A stretch of DNA of 63,364 nucleotides from a virus: the IMG/VR virus record IMGVR_UViG_3300033978_000202, positions 1 through 63,364 of that record, one strand, 5' to 3'. A model generated the notes under the pieces. That model made no database searches. It was not told where the DNA came from and saw nothing but the letters and a program-made list of their open reading frames with translations. Positions 13,798 through 24,681 of this stretch are shown in pieces; position 1 is the first letter of the stretch; every line of letters begins with the position of its first letter. The translations under genes and the position numbers were made by a program.

Positions 13798-16700
13798 TTT
13801 TTTTGTTTTTCTTTTCCGTAAATAGTGTTTCCTCCTGATTGCTTAGGCACGTATTCATACATCTCATCTTTTATCTCACGCCTAATTCTTTCTTTTTCTT
13901 TTCTCATCTCGCTTTTCATCTTCTCAATATCATAAAGAACTCCACCCTCACCATACAAATCCTCATACATCTCAGGGTAGTAACGCTTCATATCTTCCTT
14001 GCCAATCTTATTCATCGGCTTGGTCACTTCTGCTTTCTCTAAATCCTTATAGAGTTCTTTGTTTACAATCTTACGGACATCTTTGTAAAGAGGAATGAGC
14101 CCAAGGTTACCCATTATCTCAAGAGGAATACGAATACCTACCTCTTTTTCACTACGCTGTATAGCATCAGCCTGTTTCTTAGGTTCCTCTGTAGCCTTAC
14201 GAATCATCAAATCTAATGTCTTAGCTGATGGACCAAACGGACCAAGCATATTCATAAGCAAGTCTCCCATATCCGTCTTCTTACCTTTCTTCTCAGCAGG
14301 GATAACGGTATACTGAAGAGCATCTTTGTATGGGTCATACTCTCCTTCACGAAGGAAGTCGAGATAGTTTTCATTTACTCTTTCTACCCCATATCCAATC
14401 AGATTCTTGGTTGCGTTACCAAAGTCACGACCTAATAGTAATGATGTAGCAGAAGACAACATACCCTGACCAATCTTTTGCTCGATTGACTTCTCGTCAT
14501 CCTCATCTTCATCAGGCACAAACAGACCAACTAAAGCTGAAGACAAAGCCTGAGTAATCAAAGTATAGGCTGTCATCCTTGTGGCAACCGCAGCGAGCAA
14601 AGCAACGCCTGTCTTTCTTGACAATGTTCCATTACCCATAGCCGCATTGATGCCGGTACGAGCAGTGATATATTCATAGATCAAGAAGCGAGTCATAAAG
14701 TTATTGAAGATGTTGAACCCTCTGATGAGTGCGCTTTGATTCTGCTTAGGCGTACCCTTTAGGATGCCCATAAAAGCATTGTCAGTTGCACCGGTAAGTA
14801 CAGTCTTCTCATCAGCATAGTTCTTAGCTGCGTCAAGAGCTTCTTTGTTTGAAGCCATATACCGCTCGTCATTCTCAGCTATCTTATCAAAGTCAGGCTC
14901 GGCTCCGGTAATCTTTTTGAACTCATTAGCAAAGGCTCCGAACCACATTGGACGCATCACCATCTTATCAGGAGTAGCAATCAACGCATCAGCCATTGTC
15001 TCTACAGCGTTCTGATACTTCTTCAAAGAGATATTATATATCTGCTGTATTTTATTTCTGACATCATTTTGAGCCCTACCACCTTTTACGCCACTTGCTT
15101 GGTTCATTATCGAAGCATCAATAAGTCTTCCACTAAGAGTATCGTGAGGGAATAAACGGTTAGTTTGTTTACTTCCTACGTTGCTCATAATAGTAGCAGC
15201 AGTTGGCGACAATACAACACCCCTATTTTTAAGACCGGCTTTGAAATCTTTTGGAGCAGCTATCATAGCAAACGCTATGTTAGATGATAACTCCCCAACA
15301 AACCTTGGCGCACTTGCAAGTACAGCACGGTAGCCTTGCTTAGACATAAAGTTTACAGCATCATCAAGTAAAGATGTAGATGTAAAGTTATCTGTCAGCA
15401 GGTTGTCAACAGCTTCCTCATAAACTCTTTCAATAGCATTGAAAATGTTTTGCTGTTGTTTGGTTGCGCCTTCCTGCTCCATCAGCTTTGACGTTTCATT
15501 AATGGTCTTACGCCCTGTGCGTATGGGTTCAGTAAGATAGTAATCCATTAATACAAACTTAGCACCACGATTTGCTGAAGCAAACACGTCAAAGTTCAAT
15601 GGAGCAACCTTACCTGTACGTGCAATCAAAGACTTTGCTTTGGTAGAGGGACGCATTGATTCGTTGTAGCTATCAATGAAAGCCACACCGGATATAGCTT
15701 CGTCAGGTCTATGCTCGTGAAGTGTATTCAAGTGTACGTAATTATTCAATGGAGTAATCTTGTCTCCACGGACAATAGCTGCAGTGTATACAGCTTTCTC
15801 ACGTAAGTCCTCATTTACTTTTTGAATAGTCTTGATCGCATTTCTTTCAGCCTCATTGAATGAATCATACAACTTTTGGTTATCTATATTACCATTTGCA
15901 TCTGTGTACTCATCGTAAATTTCCTGAAGCATATCAGCATCACGCTCGCCAAAACTTGACTTACCCTTTCTAATGTGGTCAATTGTTTTCTTCAAGTACT
16001 CTGCTGCCGGATTAACCTGTTTGCTATCAGGGTTTGAATCGTGCTCAAGCTGTACCATATAGGTCATCATCTTGAACTTAGACATCAATGTTTTATTAGC
16101 GTCATTCTTGAATGATTTAGCTACAGCTTCTTGAGCTCTATCTAATTTATTATTTAACTCAGTGACTGCCTTTTGGAATTTAGCCTGCGCATCAGCAGCT
16201 TGAGCAAACAGTGAATTGAATATCTCCTTCGTGTTATAGTTGCCAAACACTTGGTCAATGTAGTACAACGGGTTTCTTCTTATCAACTCAACAAGACCAT
16301 CCTTCTTTGTCAGCCATCCTTTTATCTTGGAATATATTGAACTAAGCTTCAGAGGCTTTGCTTTTTGAACTGCATCATTAAGTGTCTTTGATTTATTGAT
16401 GGCGTTCATACGCTCAACAATAAGCTGAGTATAATGTGGAAGGTATCCGTTGTTTATGTTGTCAATCAAACGCAGCAGGTTCTTTAACTGTGCGTTGTCA
16501 AGACCATATACTGCATCTGTCTTGAGAAGTTTCTTTAACTCACGAGCAAGGTTACGCTCGTCTGCAGTTGGCAATCCTTCAGGATTTAGATCAGCAAGCT
16601 GTGCTGCATCTGCCATCACTTGATTCTCTGCCTCAATCTCAGCCTCACTACGTGGGTCCTTCTGTGTCATTGGAAGAATGGATGACTTATACTTACGCAT

Positions 16701-19700
16701 AATCTCAGCCTCCTCTTCAGTAATCACTTCGTCCTTCACCATATCTCGTATGGTTCCGGCATAGTCAACCTTGCCCTCATCATCAACAAGCTTACCATCA
16801 TAAGAATTGAATCGCTCAGCAAGCTCAGCAGCAAGTGACACATCTGCATCTACTGCATTAAGAATGTCATTAACATCTTTGGTGACAGCATTAATCTCTT
16901 CAAGTTGCAACACAGCCCTACGCTCACCCATCATTGTGACAAGCTTTGTGTATTTTTCAAACACAGCGTCAGGGATTAGGGTTGGCTTGATGGCAAGAAG
17001 GCGTTGCATCAGTGGGCTCAAGCTCTCTGCTATACCTATCTTAGTCTGTGCGTTTCTGCGTGCAGTTGGTAAAGCTTTGTTGATGGTACCAATCTGATCG
17101 GCATAGTTGGCGTTCTTAAACACCTTAGCCATATAGTCTACGAACCTACCTATTGAGTTGGGGTCAAACATATTGACACCACTAAACTTGCTAATGATAG
17201 CTGCCGTTTGCTTGGCTGTAATGAATCCCTTGTCTGTCATAGTACGCAAATACTTAACAAGCTCTCCGCTTGTGCGCACCCATAGCTTAATAGCATCCTT
17301 GGCTCCCTTTGCTTGGTCAGCAAGCTGCTTTTTCAACAGCTCGTACTCTGACATTGTAATCTCATTCACGTCTTTAGTCTCGCCAAAAAGTTTCTGAGGC
17401 TTAGGAGCTGCCTTCTCACGCTTACCAAATCGTTTGCGTATATCACGCACCATCTTCTCACGCTGCGTATCTGAGGCTGTCTCATATACTCGTGAGCCTT
17501 GCAGGTAAGCAATGGCGTTTTGCATTGCTTCCTCATTTGTATTGCCACGCTGCAGAGATTTTCTTACCACACCCTCAAGCTCGGTCATCATCCTGTTGAA
17601 TCCGGGTAGCTCCATCTCCGTAGTATCCTCCGGTTGCGCTTGCGCATCACGTTGTTGAGCAAGGGCGCTGATGGAATCAATTACATCTTGCTCGCTCACA
17701 TTGTTCTGTGCGGCAGCTCTTGTGATAGCTTCTTGCAGTGTGATACCTGTAGCGACAAGAGCCTTCACTGTTTTGATAATGGCTTTCATAACCGGTATAG
17801 CTATGTTGATACCGGCAGTTTCTCTACCAAACTTGGTAAGGTCACCATCTACCTTATCCAAAAATTCTTTTACTCTTTCAAGAGTAGTAGCATCTTTAGT
17901 GTCTGCTGTCATCAGCTCCTCCGTTGTTGGAGCAGCACGTTCTATATCACCTGTATCTGTCTCGTTAATCTCGTAGAACTCTGCAGGTAGAAGACCAATC
18001 TTCTGATCAGCGAACTTAAACTTCTCATATATCTGCTCCTCAATCTTACGAGCCTGTGAGTTAAGTCCTTCTTCACGAAGGGCACGTGCTTGCTGACGCA
18101 GTTCTTTAAGCGCCTCATTCTCTCCTGAGAAGTTAACGTATGAGTTCTGACCACGTGTCTCTGTGGTCATAGCCGCACGTGCAAGTGGTGAGTACATACG
18201 TGCGTGTACGTTCCAAGCGTTCTCCTCGCCTTTAGGACCAAATGAATTGCCGAGCTCAGCGTGTCCAAAGAAATCGTGGATGGCACGGAACACGTCATTC
18301 ACGAGCATAGTCTGCCCGTTCACATCTTTGAATCCTGAATCTCTTAGTAATGGGTTCTCTGCACGCTGCTCTTCTGTAATGGCAGCATCACCAAATCCTG
18401 ACTCGGTAGAAAAGATTTTCATACGCTGATTGTTTCTCAGGTCGTCAATCATCTCCTGAGAATTGGCGTATGGTTCTTCGTTATTTATCTCAACAACATA
18501 ACCGGCATCGAGGAAATCTTGATACTGATCAAGGGTTTCCTTAGCCATCGCTTCGTATGCAGCTCTGACTTGGGGGTCAGTTGGGTTGTGCTGCATAGCA
18601 GCAAACGCATTAGCTATGCGTCTTGCTCTTGCTTCGTCTAACCTTTGCGATCCGTTGTACCTCGGTCTTTTCTTGCCGAAAACTCTTTGATAATATCTAT
18701 CCGCAATTTGCGCAACTCTCTCGAGGGGCTTATTGAAAAGTCTGTTGCCGGGGCTTGGCTTGAAATACTCTCCGCTATCAACGCCTTGGAACTCGGCATC
18801 CCTCCTGACTGCTTCTTCGACTGCTTGAAGAATGTTTTGCCCACTCGGTCCAAGTTCGGACCCTTTAGCTTTAATTCTTCCAAGAATTTTTTTCCTGCTT
18901 GCAACGCCAACTCTTCGGGAATCGACCGGACGGAAGTCTTGTTGTTCATAATTTATTCCTTTTGATTTAAGTAGTTCTACAAATGTACCAATGTTTTTCT
19001 GTAACTGTGGGTCAGCAAAGTCTAATACGTCAATGAATGATACCTCACCTGTCTTCTCGTTGATACTAAAGTCAGTGATACCTGCTTCCTTTAACGCATC
19101 TATTGCACCATCTACATCAGATACTTTAACGCTATACTCATTGGCGTTGTGCGTCTTACCACCCTGTTCGGTATACTGTGCAGCAATGGCTGCCTCCTGC
19201 ACCTGTGGAGCAAATGCACTTACGAGTGCAGCATATTCTTCAGCCTGCTCGATGGTAGCACCCTCAAGGTCTACAGCGTTTGATATTTCTACAATCCTTT
19301 CACCTTTATTATTCTCATACCCACCAATAAACTCAAGGACGTTGGTCTTGATACCAAGTAAACTGCCAATATCTGCAAGTGTTTGCAGGTATCCCTTATA
19401 CGCAGGAGACTCTCTTAATGCTGCAGCTTCTGAGGTAGACCCAACTTGTGTGTTAAAGAATGGAGCTACATTTACCCGTGTCTTTGAAGACACTTTTTGA
19501 AGAGCATCTAATTCGTTAAGAGCTTCATCCACTGCTATGGTTTGATCTCCAATAGTGATGGTCTCTTGATCATCTTCTACAGCAGCGAGCGCTTTGATTA
19601 GCGCATCTTTCCTTTCTTGTTGTTCGGGGCTGAGGACTTTTTCACCCTCTTGGGTAATGACTTCAAGTCCTGTTTTGGGTTCTCCTTGCGCCAACGCTTC

Positions 19701-22052
19701 GCTATCTCCGGGTGTTGGCTGAACAGATACTTGACCTGCTGCTTGCTTTTGAATGGCATCTTGTGATATTTTAGTTAGTTGTTCATTAATAGCTTTTACT
19801 CTTTCTCTTTGTGGTACGGTAAGCGCTTCGTCTTTCCCATCAATCTGACGCTCCAAGTCACGCTTCTCTTTAAGTAAGTTCATAGCCTCCTTCTTTCCCT
19901 GCAAATCAAGGTTGGGAGGAAGTGAATTGAATAAACCAACAGCATTGCGGTAATCGTTGAGTGTCTCTTTGGCTTCAGCCATAGTAAGCTCACCTGTATT
20001 CACCTTGTTCTGAAGGCTTATGATAAATGCTTTTTCAATCTTTGTATCGTTGGCTGCTGCTTCAAACAACTCAAACTGTGTGTCGCTCATACCCAAAAAT
20101 CCCTGCTTACGATAAGCAGCAGAAAATCCCGGCAGCGTTCCAATAATAGCACCACCTACTGCTTCCTGTGCACCGGCATACGCAGCGTTTCTAACGTAAT
20201 CCATAACACTCTCAGGGGTCTCAAACATCTGCTTACCCTTGACAGCATTGTATACATCTTTAAGTCCTGACTCAGCAAGTTCTTGTGCAGCACCGGTCTC
20301 TGCCTCAGCAAGAGCACCTCCTACAACAACAAGAGTTCCACGAGCAAGACCACTCTTTACTTCATTCTTTATTAGTTCATTAAAAGTTCTTGCAGATGTT
20401 GTACCACCTGCTTTACCTAATGCTTTTACAACAAGACCATTAAGTAAGCCTTTGTTTGCTAACACGTTTCTAAAACCTATAGCCTCGAGCGTACCAACAG
20501 CCGCACCAATTGGAAGAGTAACAGCAAGCTTTTCATTTTCAGATATGTTATCGAACTCAGGGTTGTTTGCCATCTCTTCGTTTAGATTGTCACTTACCTG
20601 AGCATACATCTGAGCCGTGCGTTGCGCCCATCCAACAGGACCTGAACCACCCATCATTGCAGGGACAGACTTAGCAAGACCCAATACTGCGCCTCCCCAA
20701 AATCCCTCATTCTTTAAGTCTTCCCACTGAGTAGTAGTGCTTGAGTCTCCATATACAATTCTGTTTCCTTTTCTTATTGGTTCAAGCCATCCACCTTCAC
20801 GCTTACCTGTTTTGGGGTTTACTTCTCCATACAGTACTGCTTTCTTCGCTTCATCCTCAACCTCGTCATCTATATCATCCATTACTCCGCTTGGTAATTT
20901 ATTTTTCCAAGCTTCAAATTCTTCTTGACTTTTTAATTCACCAAGAGAAAATCTTGGTGGCTGATACCCCATCCTCTTGGCTTTCTCAATAACAGCAGCC
21001 CGATACTCATCACGCCCCATCAACATTTCTTTTGGAAGCAACTCTGCTTCCAAATTTGTAATAAGCGAAAAGGCTGTAGATGATATTGATGCTGCCCCAT
21101 CTAAGAAGGCATTTGCTATACCACCATACCAAGTCCCCTGTTGAGCTTTTTGCTCTGTGTATTTGCCGACAGCTTGATTAAGCACTCCCATCCGATTCTT
21201 AATATCGGTTTCGGTAGCCATAGCACCGGTTACTTCTTTATTAAAATTTAGTTTGTTTTCATTAAGTTTTTGAAAACGCTCTTGAAAGGCAGGATTATTT
21301 CGCTGTGCTGATGGTGTAGAATTGATTGCGTTTTCTTCTGCCTCTATTTCTTTCTTTCTCTTTAATAACTCTTGCGTTCTTAATCTGAAAGCATACTCTT
21401 CCTCTTGCATCTTCTTGGTGACATCTTCAACCTCTTTCTCTGTAGTGTATTTTTTATTGGCAGTAGTATACTCTTTTTCAAGAGTCTGTAAGTTATTTAT
21501 GGTAGCAGAGTTCTCTCTTAAAAACTTTCTAAGAGCCTCAGACTCTTCCTTGTCTCCTGCTGTAGTCCAATTATCTAATGAGATTCTTGCTTTCTTTCCA
21601 TTGGGAGCAGTAACATCTACAAAATCTCTTCCGGGTACAGCTTCATCAAACTTGAAACCCATAGGTCCAAATTGATAGCGCAGTTGAGGGACGACATATT
21701 CCTCTCCCTTGTCAATTAAGTCAGGGCTGATAGCAGCGAGTTGCTCTTCGACAAAATTAGGAAGCTTCGTAGGTGATACCAATGAACCACCTGCCGAAGG
21801 TAATGCCGTAGTGACTTTTTTTTTAGAAGGGTCCTCTGCTGTTGCAGCTACTTGAGGAGTAGCCGGCATAGCAGATAAGTACTGCTTAGTAAAATCAGTC
21901 TTAGGTTTTGTGTATAAACCATCCCTATTAAGAACACCGTACACTTTCTCTTGATATGCAGCATCCTTGAACTTTGTCTTGAAAGCATCATAGTCCTGAG
22001 TAAAGTATCCTTTCTCTACAAGTAAGTCGTATAGTTTTTGTAACTCGTCCAT
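13794..22052 (-). CDS. Giant 2752-residue internal/ejection protein
   Basis: The ORF is uninterrupted. The N-terminus (ELQKLYDLLVEKGYFTQDYD) is a short helical repeat seen in phage virion proteins. Hydrophobic, glycine-rich segments near 450-490, 510-545 and 630-650 resemble membrane-inserting parts of ejection proteins. A distinctive block near 1250-1310 (FRAIHDFFGHAELGNSFGP) recalls a domain of unknown function found in other giant phage proteins. The C-terminal 350 residues contain a GATDNAFMG motif and another hydrophobic stretch, similar to polyvalent-protein associated domains (LPD38-like, tentative). I see no RNA polymerase motif. Its place after two smaller internal proteins suggests it is ejected into the host to build a DNA conduit. 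Quasi-palindrome copy 5 lies inside. Confidence 0.75.
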   Translation of the reverse strand: MDELQKLYDLLVEKGYFTQDYDAFKTKFKDAAYQEKVYGVLNRDGLYTKPKTDFTKQYLSAMPATPQVAATAEDPSKKKVTTALPSAGGSLVSPTKLPNFVEEQLAAISPDLIDKGEEYVVPQLRYQFGPMGFKFDEAVPGRDFVDVTAPNGKKARISLDNWTTAGDKEESEALRKFLRENSATINNLQTLEKEYTTANKKYTTEKEVEDVTKKMQEEEYAFRLRTQELLKRKKEIEAEENAINSTPSAQRNNPAFQERFQKLNENKLNFNKEVTGAMATETDIKNRMGVLNQAVGKYTEQKAQQGTWYGGIANAFLDGAASISSTAFSLITNLEAELLPKEMLMGRDEYRAAVIEKAKRMGYQPPRFSLGELKSQEEFEAWKNKLPSGVMDDIDDEVEDEAKKAVLYGEVNPKTGKREGGWLEPIRKGNRIVYGDSSTTTQWEDLKNEGFWGGAVLGLAKSVPAMMGGSGPVGWAQRTAQMYAQVSDNLNEEMANNPEFDNISENEKLAVTLPIGAAVGTLEAIGFRNVLANKGLLNGLVVKALGKAGGTTSARTFNELIKNEVKSGLARGTLVVVGGALAEAETGAAQELAESGLKDVYNAVKGKQMFETPESVMDYVRNAAYAGAQEAVGGAIIGTLPGFSAAYRKQGFLGMSDTQFELFEAAANDTKIEKAFIISLQNKVNTGELTMAEAKETLNDYRNAVGLFNSLPPNLDLQGKKEAMNLLKEKRDLERQIDGKDEALTVPQRERVKAINEQLTKISQDAIQKQAAGQVSVQPTPGDSEALAQGEPKTGLEVITQEGEKVLSPEQQERKDALIKALAAVEDDQETITIGDQTIAVDEALNELDALQKVSSKTRVNVAPFFNTQVGSTSEAAALRESPAYKGYLQTLADIGSLLGIKTNVLEFIGGYENNKGERIVEISNAVDLEGATIEQAEEYAALVSAFAPQVQEAAIAAQYTEQGGKTHNANEYSVKVSDVDGAIDALKEAGITDFSINEKTGEVSFIDVLDFADPQLQKNIGTFVELLKSKGINYEQQDFRPVDSRRVGVASRKKILGRIKAKGSELGPSGQNILQAVEEAVRRDAEFQGVDSGEYFKPSPGNRLFNKPLERVAQIADRYYQRVFGKKRPRYNGSQRLDEARARRIANAFAAMQHNPTDPQVRAAYEAMAKETLDQYQDFLDAGYVVEINNEEPYANSQEMIDDLRNNQRMKIFSTESGFGDAAITEEQRAENPLLRDSGFKDVNGQTMLVNDVFRAIHDFFGHAELGNSFGPKGEENAWNVHARMYSPLARAAMTTETRGQNSYVNFSGENEALKELRQQARALREEGLNSQARKIEEQIYEKFKFADQKIGLLPAEFYEINETDTGDIERAAPTTEELMTADTKDATTLERVKEFLDKVDGDLTKFGRETAGINIAIPVMKAIIKTVKALVATGITLQEAITRAAAQNNVSEQDVIDSISALAQQRDAQAQPEDTTEMELPGFNRMMTELEGVVRKSLQRGNTNEEAMQNAIAYLQGSRVYETASDTQREKMVRDIRKRFGKREKAAPKPQKLFGETKDVNEITMSEYELLKKQLADQAKGAKDAIKLWVRTSGELVKYLRTMTDKGFITAKQTAAIISKFSGVNMFDPNSIGRFVDYMAKVFKNANYADQIGTINKALPTARRNAQTKIGIAESLSPLMQRLLAIKPTLIPDAVFEKYTKLVTMMGERRAVLQLEEINAVTKDVNDILNAVDADVSLAAELAERFNSYDGKLVDDEGKVDYAGTIRDMVKDEVITEEEAEIMRKYKSSILPMTQKDPRSEAEIEAENQVMADAAQLADLNPEGLPTADERNLARELKKLLKTDAVYGLDNAQLKNLLRLIDNINNGYLPHYTQLIVERMNAINKSKTLNDAVQKAKPLKLSSIYSKIKGWLTKKDGLVELIRRNPLYYIDQVFGNYNTKEIFNSLFAQAADAQAKFQKAVTELNNKLDRAQEAVAKSFKNDANKTLMSKFKMMTYMVQLEHDSNPDSKQVNPAAEYLKKTIDHIRKGKSSFGERDADMLQEIYDEYTDANGNIDNQKLYDSFNEAERNAIKTIQKVNEDLREKAVYTAAIVRGDKITPLNNYVHLNTLHEHRPDEAISGVAFIDSYNESMRPSTKAKSLIARTGKVAPLNFDVFASANRGAKFVLMDYYLTEPIRTGRKTINETSKLMEQEGATKQQQNIFNAIERVYEEAVDNLLTDNFTSTSLLDDAVNFMSKQGYRAVLASAPRFVGELSSNIAFAMIAAPKDFKAGLKNRGVVLSPTAATIMSNVGSKQTNRLFPHDTLSGRLIDASIMNQASGVKGGRAQNDVRNKIQQIYNISLKKYQNAVETMADALIATPDKMVMRPMWFGAFANEFKKITGAEPDFDKIAENDERYMASNKEALDAAKNYADEKTVLTGATDNAFMGILKGTPKQNQSALIRGFNIFNNFMTRFLIYEYITARTGINAAMGNGTLSRKTGVALLAAVATRMTAYTLITQALSSALVGLFVPDEDEDDEKSIEQKIGQGMLSSATSLLLGRDFGNATKNLIGYGVERVNENYLDFLREGEYDPYKDALQYTVIPAEKKGKKTDMGDLLMNMLGPFGPSAKTLDLMIRKATEEPKKQADAIQRSEKEVGIRIPLEIMGNLGLIPLYKDVRKIVNKELYKDLEKAEVTKPMNKIGKEDMKRYYPEMYEDLYGEGGVLYDIEKMKSEMRKEKERIRREIKDEMYEYVPKQSGGNTIYGKEKQKK
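19478..19493 (-). repeat. 16-bp quasi-palindrome, copy 5, inside the giant gene
   Basis: Exact copy; on the coding strand it reads GTGTCTTCAAAGACAC, translated VSSKT. Confidence 0.9.
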
Positions 22053-22070
22053 TAGATTTTTTTTGTTCTG

Positions 22071-23900
22071 TTAATCCAATTCACCTTTTAAGATTCCCTT
22101 ACCCTCAAGACCTTTTAAGAATATAACTTGATCTTCTGCAGATGCGCCCGGAACATTTGAAAGCATAAATGCTCTTATTTTTTCGGCTGCCTTTGCAGGA
22201 TCACTTAAGTATATTGCAGAAGATGATTTGCCATCAGAATTTGTTAATACAATTGCATCAGACCCAATAACAGCTTCTCTAACGCTAAACCCAAGCTCAT
22301 TAAACTTCGCTTCGTTTGCAGAAATAAAATCAGTTTCATCTGTTGGTTGATTAGCACCTGAGAATACCGTTTTAAGGTGGTCTGCATACATCTTGTTAGG
22401 GTCACCTGTTTTCTTAGGACCTGTAGAAGTAGCCTTAGCTTCCCCTGCTTGGAATGTTGTAGTCTTAGTTTGAAGTGCACCCTTTACAACTTCGTTAACA
22501 TCAACTGTTCCTCCAAGAAGTAGAGGAGCTGCTGAACGAACAAAGTCTTGTTGAGTCATCATCTCTCCCGTGTTAGCGTTCTTGAATGGAATAGCTTTAG
22601 TCGAACCATCATTAAAGGTAATGCTAACTCCATCATTAGTTCTACTTACATCTTTTACATTTGGCATACCATAGAAGTGGTTGATAGCAGCTTGTTGTTC
22701 TGCAGGAGTACCACTATATAGTTTAGCCAACATATTACCTGATGTCTGAGCGCTTTTCTTTTGATCACCTCTTTCATAAACGTATTGAGGAGGATAGTAA
22801 GTAGGCTCTTTTCGTGGCTGACTGAACGGTTGCACTTCAGTTTTCTGCTCAAGCATACTACGAAACTTATTTTTAGTATACTCTTCAGCAGTCTTTAACT
22901 GATCCTTGCCATTCTGTGTGCTCTCAAAGTCAGGTTGAAATACACCATCCTTATGAGACCACAATATATAATGAGAGCTTGAATTTGCTACGTTAGGGTC
23001 CGTTGTAACCTGATAAGCTTTGCCTGATTTAGGGTCAATGCCTCCGGTCCAATCAAACAATATGGAAGATACGTGCGCAGGGTTAGATAGTTGCGCCTGT
23101 ACAATAAGTTTTTCGCTTTCAATATATTTGTCGACAGCTTGCTGTCCTTCTTGACTAAGACCAACACGTTTAGTTGGGTCTGTAACCTTGGTAAGGAAGC
23201 CTGTCTGAGTTGCACTACCTGTAGAAGTAACAACCTCCTTTACCACATCGCCTAATAATTTTGCCTCTTGACTTAGGTTTTCATTCAGAGCGTACTTGTC
23301 AATCTTTTCTTTGATACGGTTACGCAGTTGGTTTACCGTCATATAATTGTCGGGACCTTCAGCAAGAGTCTTAACACCATTTTTATCTACCATCTTACCA
23401 ATGCTGATAGCACCGGTAGTTGGATTAATCAAAGCTTTGGTTTGACCAAGGTTTGCAAATCCTTCAACCATTGCCATAAACTGAGTCTCAGCTTCTGAGC
23501 TTTCACCCTTCTGCCTACGCTCTGTCTTTACAGAAAACTCATCTTGATATTCTTTCGCAAGGTCAAACATTCTTTTAGTTCCATCCTTGCTATTCTGACG
23601 AATGAGCGCATAGTCTTTAGGTTTCATTTGACCCGACTTAAGAAGTCTGTCTGTAAGAAGTCTATACTGCTGCATATCACCGGCATAGTCTGTAATGTAC
23701 TTATTTACATCATCAGACAATCCTTGTGGTGCGTTCTCAAGTTCTTCACCAAACTGACGAGACGCATCATCAAGAGCCTTCTTTTTTGCTTCACGAAGTG
23801 ATGCCTCTTGCTTTAGAGTATTGGTTAATTGACTACCAACCTCCGACCAATCTATCTGATTCTTGGCTTCCCGTTCAGCGTATTTGTAATATGTTGCCAT
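22071..23900 (-). CDS. Internal virion/ejection protein (609 residues)
   Basis: This is a soluble, Gln/Lys-rich protein with long helical stretches at the N-terminus (ATYYKYAEREAKNQIDWSEV) and no enzymatic motif that I recognise. Position is the main evidence. It lies between a gp14-like hydrophobic internal protein and the giant ORF, the same order as the three ejection proteins of T7-like and other podoviruses. It starts 3 bases after the previous stop. Confidence 0.65.
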   Translation of the reverse strand: MATYYKYAEREAKNQIDWSEVGSQLTNTLKQEASLREAKKKALDDASRQFGEELENAPQGLSDDVNKYITDYAGDMQQYRLLTDRLLKSGQMKPKDYALIRQNSKDGTKRMFDLAKEYQDEFSVKTERRQKGESSEAETQFMAMVEGFANLGQTKALINPTTGAISIGKMVDKNGVKTLAEGPDNYMTVNQLRNRIKEKIDKYALNENLSQEAKLLGDVVKEVVTSTGSATQTGFLTKVTDPTKRVGLSQEGQQAVDKYIESEKLIVQAQLSNPAHVSSILFDWTGGIDPKSGKAYQVTTDPNVANSSSHYILWSHKDGVFQPDFESTQNGKDQLKTAEEYTKNKFRSMLEQKTEVQPFSQPRKEPTYYPPQYVYERGDQKKSAQTSGNMLAKLYSGTPAEQQAAINHFYGMPNVKDVSRTNDGVSITFNDGSTKAIPFKNANTGEMMTQQDFVRSAAPLLLGGTVDVNEVVKGALQTKTTTFQAGEAKATSTGPKKTGDPNKMYADHLKTVFSGANQPTDETDFISANEAKFNELGFSVREAVIGSDAIVLTNSDGKSSSAIYLSDPAKAAEKIRAFMLSNVPGASAEDQVIFLKGLEGKGILKGELD

Positions 23901-23903
23901 TTA

Positions 23904-24680
23904 TTAAAACTTGAATGATTTTCTTAAATCCTTTAAGTAATCGGGACTTAAGCCTCCCATAAAAGCTTGGAACTCGAGTGGGTTCATACCACCAACACCG
24001 GCTAAGTTCCCAAACGTAGGCGATGCTGCACCAAATTCAGCAAGCTTTTGTTGAAATTGATCTTGAGTAAGCCCTGCTTTTTCTGCACCTCCTGCTAATT
24101 TACCAAATTGTTTTGCACCTGCTGATTTAGAGTACAATGGAGCCATACTTGCTACCTGACCTGCCATACTTACTACACCTTCCAATGCTTGTTTGGTTGC
24201 TGCTTGAGACCTTGTCTCAGCTTCTCTCGCTTTTAACTGAGCACCCTCAACTTCTGCAAGATCAAGACCCATACCTACATCACGAAGTCTGCTATCTTCA
24301 GCGGCTTCAAGTTTATCAAGCGCCTGCATCTCACCACCCATTTGTGTAGCAATATCACGCTGTGCTTTTTCAGCACCCAAGAATACACGTCCTGCAGTAG
24401 CTGCTGAACCACGCTCGCTTTCTTGACCTGCCTCAATAGCTTGAGCTGCAGTAGAAGTAACGGCTTCACGAGCAAGCTCGTATGGTTCTTTTTGAATACC
24501 CAACTGCTCGTAGAAGTTTACGTCAAGTTTTTTACGAGCGTCAGCCATAAACTTAGCTGCATCTGCTTCAGCTTTTTTCTGAATTTTACGTTGCTTTGAT
24601 GCTTGCGAAAATGATGCCGCAGTAGTTCCTGCAGTAGCTGCTAAGCCTATACCTGCTGCAATGGTTGTGAAAGCTGCCAT
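23904..24680 (-). CDS. Internal virion protein, T7 gp14-like
   Basis: This 258-residue protein has a hydrophobic Ala/Gly/Thr N-terminus (ATAGTTAASF, residues 15-24). An alanine-rich coiled helix of Lys/Glu/Gln follows (about 28-190), then a Gly/Phe-rich tail. This arrangement matches the small pore-forming ejection protein of podoviruses. It is the first of three consecutive putative ejection proteins. Confidence 0.65.
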   Translation of the reverse strand: MAAFTTIAAGIGLAATAGTTAASFSQASKQRKIQKKAEADAAKFMADARKKLDVNFYEQLGIQKEPYELAREAVTSTAAQAIEAGQESERGSAATAGRVFLGAEKAQRDIATQMGGEMQALDKLEAAEDSRLRDVGMGLDLAEVEGAQLKAREAETRSQAATKQALEGVVSMAGQVASMAPLYSKSAGAKQFGKLAGGAEKAGLTQDQFQQKLAEFGAASPTFGNLAGVGGMNPLEFQAFMGGLSPDYLKDLRKSFKF

Positions 24681-24681
24681 A

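Noticed and set aside
18638-18949. ORFs of about 100 codons on both strands inside the giant gene
   Set aside because: They are shadows of the continuous 2752-codon frame, without their own start context or recognisable product.
13794-22052. N4-like virion RNA polymerase in the giant ORF
   Set aside because: I could not find the conserved polymerase motifs, and the promoters seen are of host sigma-factor type.
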